Source: Aldrovandia affinis
Lineage: Eukaryota > Chordata > Actinopteri > Notacanthiformes > Halosauridae
Assembly (NCBI GenBank): GCA_029706075.1
Contig: JAINUG010000052.1
Span: forward strand, 3,499,498-3,563,497
DNA: 64,000 bases
Reading direction: 5' to 3'
The position numbers were made by a program, and so were the translations under genes. Below, in pieces: positions 56,401 through 64,000 of this stretch. The notes under the pieces were generated by a model. It was not told the DNA's origin. It worked only from the letters and a program-made list of their open reading frames with translations, and made no database searches. Every line of letters begins with the position of its first letter. Positions within the stretch are counted from its first letter, which is position 1.

Positions 56401-59400
56401 TCCATCATCAAAGTACCATCACTGGTACAGCCGGTAGCTGGCAAACCGGTCAGGAGATGGAACTTCAGGAAGGCGAACTGGCAGATGTTTATGGCGGAAA
56501 CAGAAAGAAGAACGGCTGGTCTCCTGGACCCAGAAGCAGATGATGTGGATGCTACATACGCCGCCTACTGTGAAGTCCTCCTAAGGGCAGCAAAGCACAA
56601 CATCCCGCGTGGCTACAACAAGAACTACATCCCGGGCTGGGATGAGGAGTGCAGCTGCCTACTGCGCCAACACCAGCAGGCGAGCTCCAGGGAAGAAATG
56701 GATGCAACAGCAACAACCCTACTGCAGAAGCTGGACAACACCCGAAGGGCCAGGTGGACTGAAGTCGTGGAATCTATCGACTTCACCCACTCTAGCCGGA
56801 AGGCGTGGCAGACCATCAACCTGCTCTCGGGGAGAAAAACAACACCCCGCAGGTGTCCAGTGACAGCAGATGCCATTGCTTCCCAGCTCCTGAAAAATGG
56901 CCGCTTCCCTGATGCTGACAAAAACTTCACACGACTGACGTCGGGTGAGGTATCATCTCTCTCCAGGGCAGCTAGCGCCGATGCTAACCTCTCAGGAGAC
57001 TTCACAGCAGCCGAACTAAGTGCAGCAATCAACAAACTGAAGCCGGGCAAGTCACCAGGTCGAGACAATATCCACCCAGAGTTTGTCATACACCAAAGTG
57101 AAAGAACATCTCGCTGGCTATGCTCGTTCTTCGCATCATGCTTCCGGAGGTCCAAGCTCCCAAAGATCTGGCGCCGTGCTTCCGTCATAGCCTTGCCAAA
57201 GCCAAACAAACCCGCCGAAGATCCGAAGTCTTATAGGCCCATCTCTCTGCTCTGTGTCCCATATAAGATCCTGGAGAGGCTGATTCACAGCCGCATCGAG
57301 CCAGTGGTGGACCCACAACTCCCACCGGAACAAGCCGGCTTCCGCCGAGGCAGGTCAACAGTGGATCAGGTAACGCTACTCACTCAGGACATCGAGGACA
57401 GCTTTCAGGATAACGAGAAAGCTGGAGTAGTATTCCTGGACCTGACAGCCGCCTATGACACCGTGTGGCACCGTGGACTACATCTGAAACTGTTGAGGAC
57501 AATCCCAGACCGGCACATGGTGAGGTTCATCATGGAGATGCTATCAAACCGAAGCTTTACACTACAGACCAGCGATGGCCAGACCAGCGATGGCCAGACC
57601 AGCAGGCTCCGAAGGTTGAAGAATGGTGTCCTGCAAGGCTCCGTCCTCTCACCAATGTTGTTCAACATCTACATTCACGACCTGCCGGATACAACATCTA
57701 GCAAGTACGGCTATGCGGACGACTTGGCCATCATGCTTCGATGCCCAACATGGAAGGCGATGGAAGATGGCCTCAACCGAGACATGGGCATCCTGGCATA
57801 CTACCTCCAGAAGTGGCATCTTCAGCTCAGCATGGGCAAAACAGTATCTGCAGCTTACCACCTCAACAATCGGGAAGCAAGAAGGGAACTGGACGTGCAT
57901 GTTGGCAACAACCGCCTGGAGTTCCAGCAAGCCCCCAAGTACCTCGGCGTATGCTTGGACTGGACACTGTCCTACAAGCAACACCTGGATGAAGTGAAGA
58001 CCACAGCAAGGGTCTCACTCATCCGCCGCCTGGCGGGTTCAACTTGGGGAGCTTCTCCCCAGACCCTACGCATATCCACGTAAGCCCTGGTCCTTCCCGT
58101 AGCAGAATACTGCGCCCCTGCCTGGAGCAGAAGTCCACATGTGAACAAGGTAGATACTGTCATTAACAGCGCCCTCCGGATAGTAACTGGTTGTCTGAAA
58201 CCCACCCCTGTGTCCTACCTGCCAGTCCTAGCTGGAATCGCCCCAGCCAGTCTTCGACGGGATGCGGCTACCCTCGCCCTGGCAAGAAAAGCCCAGAAGT
58301 ATGACTGGCACATCCTGCACAAAGCCACAACAACACCGGCACTACCATGCAGGCTCAAGTCTCGCCATCCCTACAACAAGGCAGCACAAGAGATGCTACA
58401 GTCTATCCCTGAGGACTTGTCCAGAGACGCCTGGCTGGCAGCATCCTGGAAACAGACGTGGGAGACGGCTGGGCCCTCCCGCATCCTACGATACATCCGG
58501 GACCCAGGAGACGGGGTAAAAGGAGAAGACATGCCACGCCATCTATGGACCTCGCTGAATCGTCTGCGCTCTGGTGTTGGACGCTTCAAGTAATCTCTGA
58601 AGATGTGGGGCCTATCGGACAGTGTGGCATGCGAGTGTGGCGAGCCTGAACAGACTGCCGAGCACATAATCACCGGCTGCCCCCTATACAGCCCACCCTC
58701 AGAAGCTGGCCTTTTCGACCTAGGACCGGAGACGAGGGCGTGGCTGCACGACACTGAGTTGGCCATCTGATGATATACGAAAGAAGAAGAAGAAGAAGAA
58801 GAAGAAGAACTGCTTAAATTTCTGTGGAGGCCATTGGAGTACACTGAACTCATTGTCATGTTTGTGGAACCAGCTTGAGATGACGTGTTACGTGTTATCC
58901 TGCTGGAAGTAGCCATTAGAAGATGGGAAGACTCTGGCCATAAGGGGATGTACATAGTCAGCAACAAGACTCAGGTAGGCTGTTGCATTTAAACAATGCT
59001 CAATTGGTATTAAGGGGCCTAATGTGTGCTAAGAAGACATTCCCCACACCATTACACCACGACCAGCCTGAACCGTTGACACAAGGCAGGATGGATGCAT
59101 GGATTAATGTTGTTTACGCCAAATTCTGACCCTACCATCTGCATATTGCAGCAGAAATTGAGATTTGTCAGACCAGGCAACGTTTTTCCAATATTGAACT
59201 GTCCAGTTGTAATGTAAATTATTTGGCAGTGAGTAGTTACCACTGTTGTAACACGTGACTATTTTAGTTACTGTCGCCTTCCTGTCAGCCTGAACCAGTC
59301 TGGCCATTCTCCTCTGACCTCTCTCAATAACAAGGCCTTTTCGCCCACAGAACTGCCACTCACTGGATGTTGTTTTCCATACCATTCTCTATAAACTCTA

Positions 59401-62054
59401 TAAAGATACTCACACCACCCTGTCTGGCACCAACAATCATTCCACAGTCAAAGTCACTTAGATCACATTTCTTCCCCATTCAGATTTTTGGTCTGAACAA
59501 CAACTGAACCTCTTGACCATGTCTGCATGCTTTTATGCATTGAGTTGCTGCCACATGATTGGTTGATTAGATAATTGCATTAACAAGCAGGTGTACCTAA
59601 TAAAGTGGCCACTGAGTGAATATTGCGGTCACATTCTTTTTTTTGTCACTTCAGATAACTCCTCCTGTCTTCACGGTTCTGTTGTACGATGGAAAAACGA
59701 CACAGGGACTCAACCCGTGAAGGGGATAGTTACGGGTACGGATGGTTACCGTGCCGTGCTGTACCGTGCCGTGAAAAAACGCCATAAGTCTGATGTTGTT
59801 GATGCTACTGAACTGAGATTGCCTACCATGCTGTACCAGAAAGCAAATTCCACCGACCTCGATTGTGTGGTCATTAAATTAATTGAATTGAATTGAATTG
59901 AATGAATATTGTATCCACTGTTAAAAATGTCTCATCCCTGAGCTACCGCATCGTTGCCTCCATGTCACACTTTCTTTGAGAAGTTAATTGACTGTGGTGT
60001 ACCTTGCCAGCAAGCGCCGATGGTGAGCTGTGTCTCAATTCTAGAGGAATGCAGGGGGTAGTCCTCTGTGACCAAGAAGGGGTCAAAAGAGACACCGTCC
60101 ACGAACAGTGCCACAGTGGGGAACTCAATATTCAGCACGTAATGATGCCACTCTTTGTCACACACCTGAACAGAATAGAAAAAACAGCACATATTTTACA
60201 TAGCTGCTCACTCAGAAAATGAAAAATATTAACAATTTGGAAACCCATTTGTTTTTCTTTTATTAAACCAATTCCCCAATTTACTTTTTCCCCCAATGGC
60301 ATATGCATGTTCGCCCCATCACTGCAGCATCCTCTGTTGTTTTGGGAGAGTGCAGACAAGCATGCATTTCTGATGAAGCCCACGTGCCAGCTGCTGTTTC
60401 TTTTCACTCTGCAGTTCACCAGCTTAGCTGCGCAGTCATTGCATCAGATGAGTACACATCATGCGCAGCTGGCACAGACAGACTTGAAGGCATCCGAACG
60501 ACCAGAGTAGGCACTTTTGCACAATGATGGGGACAACCTAGTCAACTCAAACCCTCCCTCCCTAGGCCATGGCCAATTATGCATCACCCCCAGGGCTGCA
60601 AGCCACAGTCCGCACTGACGCGGTCAGGATTCGATTCCAGACCATAGGGCACATCAGTACATTGAGGGAAAAAAGTGCTTTAGCAATTAGCAGGATGCAC
60701 CACTGGAAGAACCCCATTTTATTTGCTTTTTAATGAAATACCCAATTGCTTTTGAAAACAAGAGCACAGAGCACTCACTGAAGGACCGTTCTCATTGATG
60801 ACTCATTGAGGATGTAAAGCTAACCAATCATCTACTCAGAAGTCAAAACTTCAGATAGCACATGTGCACATCTTGTACACCAGTAGAAAAGGACATCAGC
60901 AAGGTTATTACTTATTGCCCTACTTCAATGTGAGAAGTACTCGCCCCCCCCCCCTCCCCCTCCCCCTAATTAGCTATATACAACAATGCAGGTCCACTCA
61001 TAGATTAGATCACAGTAAAATGGTTTGAGCACATCGCTGGTGTGTTTGGTATTGTTTGATGTGGAAGGGGTTCAGTGATGGGACATTCAAATGGTATTCT
61101 CTCTGCATGCCTCAGCCTCAACAAATATGTACACCTCAAAGTGCATGGGAACGGTCAGGATACATAATGGATGTGAGATATGGTAAGTGGGTGTGAGTCA
61201 CACACTTCCTGATTCACCTGGTTGAGTTTCCAGTGGAACTCGGCTGGTTTATAGTTTTCAGAATCTGCTGGGTCCTGGCGCAGGAGGAAAACCAGTCGAC
61301 AGTTGTGCACGTAGAGAGAGTAGTGATGTCGGTTCATCTCTGTTGAAAAGGGACATCACAGAGGTCAAGTACTTGTGTGCAGTGTGATGGAAAATGGTCA
61401 AACTAGAGGTTGACCTATTAAACAGAGCTCAAGCATGAATTTGCACATGTAAATAAAATGTTGGGAGACCTCCCCAAAATGAATCAAGAACACGCTGAAG
61501 ATGTGTTGTGCAAATATTGGTATTGTGATTACCTTGTTCACTGTTGCAGTTACCCTGGCTCAATTAGCAAATTAGTTATATACAACAATGCCGGTTCACT
61601 CATAGATTAGATCATAGTAAAATGGTTCAAATAGGTGCACAAGAATAGCTTCAGCTATTACAGTGTGTGCGCGCAAATGCTTGCATGCATGCTCAGATAC
61701 ACTCACACCCACACACACAGAAAAGAGAAAACATCTTTGGTTACAATTCTGCCTAGATCCGTCCACAGGCTACCCCGTGGGATTTTGCTGGGGTGGGGCC
61801 AGTACCTGTCTTGTCAGAGTTGCAGAGGACGGTCTCCTTCTCCTTGGCCCCTGGACCGTGTCTCAGCCACACCGAAATTGTGAAGGGCTCCTTCAAGCTG
61901 GTGCTCACCACGCCCTCTGGGACCTTGATGGCTTGGGTGCCGTTGAACTCGTAGACCTGGTCACTGTCGCGACCGTTGTCTGTGGGCAGGCCTGCTGTCC
62001 AGTTGGCCAAGCCACTCGGTGCAGGCAGCAGCTCCACTGTCCCGGAGCTCGCAC
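44214..62054 (-). CDS. clstn1: clstn1, calsyntenin-1, last 11 exons (5' part outside window)
   Basis: Join on the minus strand of 61806-62054, 61218-61339, 60003-60165, 52113-52270, 51306-51454, 47611-47843, 47008-47178, 46334-46479, 45541-45676, 44502-44686 and 44214-44405. It gives 633 residues, all junctions GT-AG and in phase. In order: LNS/laminin-G-like domain (NWTAGLPTDNGRDSDQVYEF, EFHWKLNQVCDKEWHHYVLN, DYPLHSSRIETQLTIGACWQ), membrane-proximal ectodomain (FRGNLAGLMIRSGKLEKKRV, YLNSRQFPTPGIRRL), one membrane helix (ATIVIVVCVSFLVFMIILGV), and an acidic cytoplasmic tail with two kinesin-light-chain motifs (MDWDDSALTI and LEWDDSTLTY). Calsyntenin-1 is a neuronal type I membrane protein that docks vesicles to kinesin-1. 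The N-terminal cadherin repeats must lie right of 64000. The short human insert after GACWQ is absent here. Confidence 0.96.
44502..44686 (-). CDS. clstn1: clstn1 exon (membrane helix, first WDD motif)
   Basis: 185 bp, acceptor CTCCTAG, VPSAATIVIVVCVSFLVFMI through MDWDDSALTITVNPME; donor GTAACC, phase 0. Confidence 0.97.
45541..45676 (-). CDS. clstn1: clstn1 exon (juxtamembrane)
   Basis: 136 bp, acceptor GGCGCAG, VNVIHTANSMEYANNALVQP to SGHNLANAHQAS; donor GTACCC, phase 1. Confidence 0.95.
46334..46479 (-). CDS. clstn1: clstn1 exon
   Basis: 146 bp, acceptor GTCCAG, VNTMANYEEVLPLIRYRNWH to GRYISNNFKVE; donor GTATGT, phase 0. Confidence 0.96.
47008..47178 (-). CDS. clstn1: clstn1 exon
   Basis: 171 bp, acceptor CCCCAG, QESMVSEEIMHNLDTCEVTV to NMGLIITG; donor GTGAGT, phase 1. 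Confidence 0.95.
47611..47843 (-). CDS. clstn1: clstn1 exon
   Basis: 233 bp, acceptor CTCCAG, CFNEEACISVPHTEGYVMVL through PEEPKISLSG to TREVEVEAESESEDDPT; donor GTGCAA, phase 1. Confidence 0.95.
48932..49893 (+). pseudogene. CR1-like ORF1 with Cys motif and GDSL-esterase-like domain
   Basis: 48932-49228 starts MKMWPSAVQCKCCRMIAFLE with a Cys-rich patch (C-x-CC..C-x2-C) and a coiled-coil-like KHLESKILDLEAQLAGL. After frame breaks, RKRELIVVGDSII (about 49370-49415) gives the GDS block, VHVGTNDIGKG (about 49555-49585) the central block, and 49651-49893 the DGLHLNRRG block near the end. Such SGNH esterase modules are known in ORF1 of CR1-group LINEs. Stops at 49228 and 49413 and frame changes make it non-functional. 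Confidence 0.72.
50139..50856 (+). pseudogene. CR1-like APE endonuclease
   Basis: Encodes an exonuclease/endonuclease/phosphatase fold: NGGYDIVGITETWLGAADGD (catalytic E in ITETW), RRVALYVKDDLN, IGVCYRPPAS and ETIIMGDFN (catalytic D, N), which then meets a TAG at 50517. A further frame at 50668-50856 holds EPLGASDHSAVTF with the catalytic SDH. One stop and a frameshift interrupt it. Confidence 0.82.
51306..51454 (-). CDS. clstn1: clstn1 exon
   Basis: 149 bp, acceptor GTGCAG, VQFNPSQSSLILEGDDIESF to RRLHISTTVK; donor GTGCGT, phase 2. Confidence 0.94.
52113..52270 (-). CDS. clstn1: clstn1 exon
   Basis: 158 bp, acceptor CTGCAG, GGGRMSQYFRGNLAGLMIRS through DCLYTCKEGLEM to GTTIK; donor GTGAGA. 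A second AG three bases inward would drop one Gly. Confidence 0.92.
52271..54029. other. clstn1 intron, nothing recognised
   Basis: Left part of the 7.7-kb intron between the exons at 52113 and 60003. No exon, RNA gene or transposon that I could support. Confidence 0.45.
54030..54155 (-). mobile_element. tRNA-derived SINE (family 2)
   Basis: Minus strand: GGTGGTGCAACAGTAAAGGC (head), GGAGTGCAGGTTGCCCACTT, GGGGTTCGATTCCC (good box B), then CCACTAGGGGGCGCCGATTGG. It shares a long block with 2378-2505. Confidence 0.68.
55141..56277 (-). mobile_element. Tc1-like transposon, family A copy 2, interrupted by a LINE
   Basis: Matches 98-1340 (for example ACGCAGTTTAATGTTTCA at the left and CCGCTTACCTTTGTACCATT at the right). 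The stretch that in copy 1 lies at about 1135-1310 is replaced by about 70 unrelated bases (56160-56230). At 56274-56277 (GAAC) a LINE is inserted; only about 15 bp of Tc1 (TGCTTAAATTTCTG) follow after 58810. Confidence 0.82.
55237..55973 (-). pseudogene. Tc1-like transposase, family A copy 2
   Basis: The DDE half is in two frames: 55973-55458 (RWQNKKKRLAWVMKHRQWTT, KHGGGSVMVWGSFTGSRV) and 55488-55237 ([20 protein letters not shown], with the catalytic Glu intact, unlike copy 1). The first Asp position reads LWTI instead of LWTD, and the HTH region is frameshifted and partly lost. Confidence 0.83.
56278..58806 (+). mobile_element. 5'-truncated LINE with (GAA)n tail, jockey/RTE-like, young
   Basis: Inserted into Tc1 family A copy 2 with a short direct repeat GAAC (56274-56277 and 58807-58810). 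It ends in a (GAA)n run at 58779-58809. It is GC-richer than its surroundings and has one long frame with only two in-frame stops. Confidence 0.82.
56284..58770 (+). pseudogene. LINE reverse transcriptase with C-terminal Zn-knuckle, two nonsense codons
   Basis: One frame of about 830 codons. It enters at the end of the endonuclease (ARWNSYTNPDLAFAVCRSND), continues through the linker, then the RT: KLKPGKSPGRDNIHPEFV, SYRPISLLCVPYKILERLI, AGFRRGRSTVDQVTLLTQD, VVFLDLTAAYDTVWHRGL, GVLQGSVLSPMLFNIYI and YGYADDLAIML (catalytic YADD). The thumb (PKYLGVCLDWTLSYKQHL) and a C-terminal CECGEPEQTAEHIITGCPLY knuckle follow. TAA codons at 58081-58083 and 58591-58593 (the latter looks like CAA to TAA) are the only breaks. 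A 15-bp tandem duplication (TSDGQTSDGQ) lies at about 57566-57600. Similar proteins are often labelled transposon BS/jockey-like; the clade is not certain. Confidence 0.85.
58779..58809. repeat. (GAA)n LINE tail
   Basis: About nine GAA copies at the 3' end of the LINE, its microsatellite-type tail. Confidence 0.9.
58825..59618 (-). mobile_element. Tc1-like element I, one TIR, internally deleted
   Basis: The right end (read on the minus strand) is CACTCAGTGGCCACTTTATT followed by AGGTACACC, a well-known fish Tc1 terminus. The left end has no TIR. A remnant transposase lies at 59104-59480 in several frames: WTVQYWKNVAWSDKSQFLL with the first Asp, QRRMARLVQADRKATVTKI. About 400 bp of the usual coding region are replaced by a 30-bp filler (59212-59242). 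Confidence 0.8.
60003..60165 (-). CDS. clstn1: clstn1 exon (LNS domain)
   Basis: 163 bp, acceptor TGTTCAG, VCDKEWHHYVLNIEFPTVAL to QLTIGACWQ; donor GTACAC, phase 1. Confidence 0.95.
60540..60720 (-). mobile_element. Probable tRNA-derived SINE
   Basis: Contains a box-B-like GGATTCGATTCC (read as GGAATCGAATCC on the minus strand) and a head-like GCTAATTGCTAAAGCACT on the minus strand about 50 bp upstream of it. Single copy in this window, so support is weaker than for the other SINEs. Confidence 0.4.
61218..61339 (-). CDS. clstn1: clstn1 exon (LNS domain)
   Basis: 122 bp, acceptor TCAACAG, MNRHHYSLYVHNCRLVFLLR to EFHWKLNQ; donor GTGAAT, phase 0. Confidence 0.95.
61806..62054 (-). CDS. clstn1: clstn1 exon (LNS domain start)
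   Basis: 249 bp, acceptor GACTGCAG, from GASSGTVELLPAPSGLANWT to KEKETVLCNSDKT; donor GTACTG, phase 1. Confidence 0.93.
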
Positions 62055-62420
62055 CTGCAGTCAACATAGGGTTACTGCACGCCCGTGACCGTCATCAATC
62101 AATTCATTTCATTATGATCATTCAGAAAAGAGTGGACAGAAGAGGTTTACAAAAATGTAAATGGACCAAGCAAAATAAGAACATTTTGAAAAAGTTTTTT
62201 TCTATGGAATTGCGCATACATAAATGTCTCTCAACCTGTCCTGGACTGCCCTCTTGTATGCTCGTTTTAGTTCCAACCAATCTCTTGATTAATTAAGGTT
62301 GTTGAAAATGTATTTAGGTTCATTAATTAAATAAACAATTTGACTTCAAACTACTTCACTAAGCTCTGCTTACATAGTTAAACAGCTGCAAAAACTTTTG
62401 CAAACCTTTTTCAAGATTAT

Positions 62421-62911
62421 GGCTACGCTTACACTGCAGGCCTGGATGCACAGTTCAGATTTTTTGCCTATATCCAATTTAAAAGTGACCCATATCGGAT
62501 ACCTGTGTTTACATGGTTTACACTTGAAACAACCCGCATGCGTACATCTGCAATGGATGAAAACCAGGCATGAATCATTCAATCATGTTTTATCTATATA
62601 ATTATTATCTCTGGTGGTCACATTGGATGAGGCTGCTGTCTCACTGGCCTGAGCCTTCGTCCTCCATGATTTAACGTCTTTTCATTTAACGAATGACAGG
62701 GAAATTCCGATCTGTGCGTTTAGATGACGGTCGCATTGGCAGATATCAGATTCCTATCGGATTTATTTCCACATATGAATGTGGCCCAAACGGATCTGAA
62801 AATATCAGAATCCATTTTCCTGTTTACACATTCATAATACATATCCGATGTGTGCCATGTGAGCAAAAAATCGGAATTAGGTCACTTTTGTCAGACAATG
62901 TAAACGTAGCC
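62421..62911. mobile_element. MITE-like element, hAT-type termini
   Basis: The ends are inverted: GGCTACGCTTACA at 62421-62433 and TGTAAACGTAGCC at 62899-62911. The interior has further facing words (CATATCGGAT / ATCCGATGTG). No protein-coding content. A clear 8-bp target duplication was not visible. It lies in a clstn1 intron. Confidence 0.55.
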
Positions 62912-63184
62912 TAAAGCACCTGCAGTAGCAACGAGAACATAAAGGACCATATTAATGGCGTCAATATCCGGTATTAATTGTTACAAGACCAAAACAACTC
63001 ACACTGTGTATTAGGAGTGTCCATGTATTAAAACAAAAAAGAAAAATAAGGTGTCACAACATTTTGAGGAAATGGTGTGCAAACAAAATATTTACAGATA
63101 TTTCAATTTCATACCATCTGTGGAGGGCGTCGGTCTCGGCAACATGGGAGTGGCATGGTTGCCTTTGTTTTTCCATGTTGTGGA

Positions 63185-63277
63185 GGCCTTTGGAGCAGGG
63201 AGACTTTCCGGGGGCAGGTTTGGCACTCTCACAGGGTGTGAGAGTGAACTGTTGCCCGGAAGGTTGCTCCAAAGGCC
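63185..63277. other. Long imperfect hairpin
   Basis: GGCCTTTGGAGCA (63185-63197) pairs with TGCTCCAAAGGCC (63265-63277), the inner CTTTCCGGG with CCCGGAAGG, and CACTCTCACA with TGTGAGAGTG around a GGG loop. The arms are about 45 nt. It could be a hairpin RNA, a small fold-back repeat, or a feature of a terminal repeat. Confidence 0.7.
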
Positions 63278-63490
63278 ATCATTTATTTAATTATTATTTA
63301 ATTGGTGTCAATCAGGTAATTGATGTAGAATTCAATTGACTGATTGGGTTTAGGTGTGAGAATGTGAATTGTTTGGTGTTGAGTGATTGTGATTGGGTGA
63401 GTGAATGATAGACGGGTGATTGCCTCACGAGTCCCACCTGAGCCAGGCAGAAAGTAAGCCTATTTAAGAGCAGGTGGGGCAAGTGAGGAA

Positions 63491-63610
63491 TCAGTTAGTC
63501 TTTGTCTTGTCATTGATGTGTGTGTTTCCAGAGAGTTAGTCTTGTCTTGTCATTATGTGTGCGTATTGACAGTTAGTCTTTGTCTGGTCATTCGTGTGTG
63601 TGAGTGCACG
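63491..63610. repeat. Tandem repeat, about 40-bp unit, 3 copies
   Basis: Three diverged copies of AGTTAGTCTTTGTCTTGTCATT followed by a GTGTGTG-rich stretch, preceded by a TATA-like TATTTAAG at about 63462-63469. Confidence 0.7.
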
Positions 63611-63656
63611 TATATTGTGGATTATTGTGGAGTATTTGATGTTTGATGTGACTCTG

Positions 63657-63712
63657 TCGGGCATGGTGGCGCATGTCTGTAATCCAAGCTTCTGGGAGGC
63701 GGAGTCTGTGTG
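63657..63712 (+). other. 7SL-RNA-like 5' domain segment
   Basis: GGGCATGGTGGCGCATGTCT then GTAATCCAAGCTTCTGGGAGG resembles the 5' (Alu) domain of vertebrate 7SL RNA (GGGCGCGGTGGCGCG.. / TGTAGTCC.AGCT..GGGAGGC). It covers only about 55 bp and may be a 7SL-derived repeat or pseudogene fragment. Confidence 0.5.
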
Positions 63713-63793
63713 GAGTTTATGTTGAGTTCTGTGTGCGTTTGTCGAAAGTGACTGAGTAGACTGCTTCCTGTGTGAGTGGGAAAGAGGGAGAGA

Positions 63794-63957
63794 GGGCACC
63801 CTGAAAGAGGGTCCGCCTCTCTCCCTCGGTGTAATCGTGAAAGATGGTGCACTGGAAGAGGGTCCGCCTCTCGCCCTCGGTGTGATTGGAAGAGCGAGAG
63901 GGTGCTCTGAAATAGGGTCTGCCTCTCGCCCTCAGTGTGATTGGAGAACTCGCACTC
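63794..63957. repeat. Tandem repeat, about 55-bp unit, 3 copies
   Basis: Three units with the shared core GAAAGAGGGTCCGCCTCTC, CCCTCGGTGTGATTG. It runs close to the right window edge and may continue beyond it. Confidence 0.85.
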
Positions 63958-64000
63958 GGGCAGTGGAGAGTGTTTCTGGACAACGGCCCGAGAACTCGCA

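Noticed and set aside
60944-60965. C-rich run as a possible functional quadruplex or poly-C element
   Set aside because: Simple C/T-rich low-complexity DNA without further support; the same applies to the G run at 2734-2747.

Overview
The window looks like a piece of a ray-finned fish nuclear genome. Its genes are split into short exons with GT-AG introns. The gene set (ube4b, rbp7, nmnat1, clstn1) corresponds to a vertebrate neighbourhood I know from human 1p36.22. The repeats are fish-typical: many Tc1-like transposons, L2 and CR1 LINEs, and tRNA-derived SINEs with an L2-like tail. All gene names come from recognising conserved residues. Exon borders were checked by hand for splice sites and reading phase. 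Borders of mobile elements are approximate unless a TSD or TIR is stated. I cannot name the species.

Layout. (1) 1-4.3 kb: start of ube4b on the minus strand (only the first 8 codons) and its first intron, which holds Tc1 and SINE pieces, with a CpG/CCAAT/E-box promoter at 4.3-4.65 kb. (2) 4.65-12.4 kb: intergenic, a pile of L2 LINE and Tc1 fragments. (3) 12.45-18.6 kb: complete four-exon rbp7 on the minus strand. Its third intron is filled by a long-TIR Tc1-like element that is itself interrupted by a LINE. (4) 18.9-25.6 kb: Tc1 elements; one of them hosts a 3.2-kb inverted-repeat transposon (22038-25268) with arms built of about 150-bp tandem units and a CXC-type cysteine-rich protein remnant. 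(5) 26.4-34.9 kb: complete four-exon nmnat1 on the minus strand, whose last intron carries a palindromic Tc1, a Tc1 whose interior is a LINE endonuclease fragment, and a CR1 LINE. (6) 35.66-37.27 kb: a divergently transcribed six-exon gene for a 181-residue multi-pass membrane protein that I do not recognise. (7) 38-39 kb: a promoter-like region without an assigned gene. (8) 44.2-62.05 kb: the last 11 exons of clstn1 on the minus strand (LNS/laminin-G domain to cytoplasmic tail); the cadherin-encoding exons lie beyond the right edge. (9) 62-64 kb: clstn1 intron with a MITE-like repeat, a perfect-stem hairpin, a 7SL-RNA-like segment and two sets of short tandem repeats.

The host genes do unrelated jobs: ubiquitin chain elongation (Ube4b), intracellular retinoid carriage (Rbp7), nuclear NAD synthesis (Nmnat1), and kinesin-1 cargo adaptor/synaptic adhesion (Clstn1). 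They are linked by conserved synteny, not by a pathway. Compared with the human order as I know it, clstn1 is in the opposite relative orientation, and lzic and ctnnbip1 were not found between nmnat1 and clstn1.

The best candidate for something little described is the inverted-repeat transposon at 22038-25268: 3-bp TSD, TAGTGGAGC termini, clustered YY1-like motifs in its arms, and an internally deleted Zn-finger/CXC protein.
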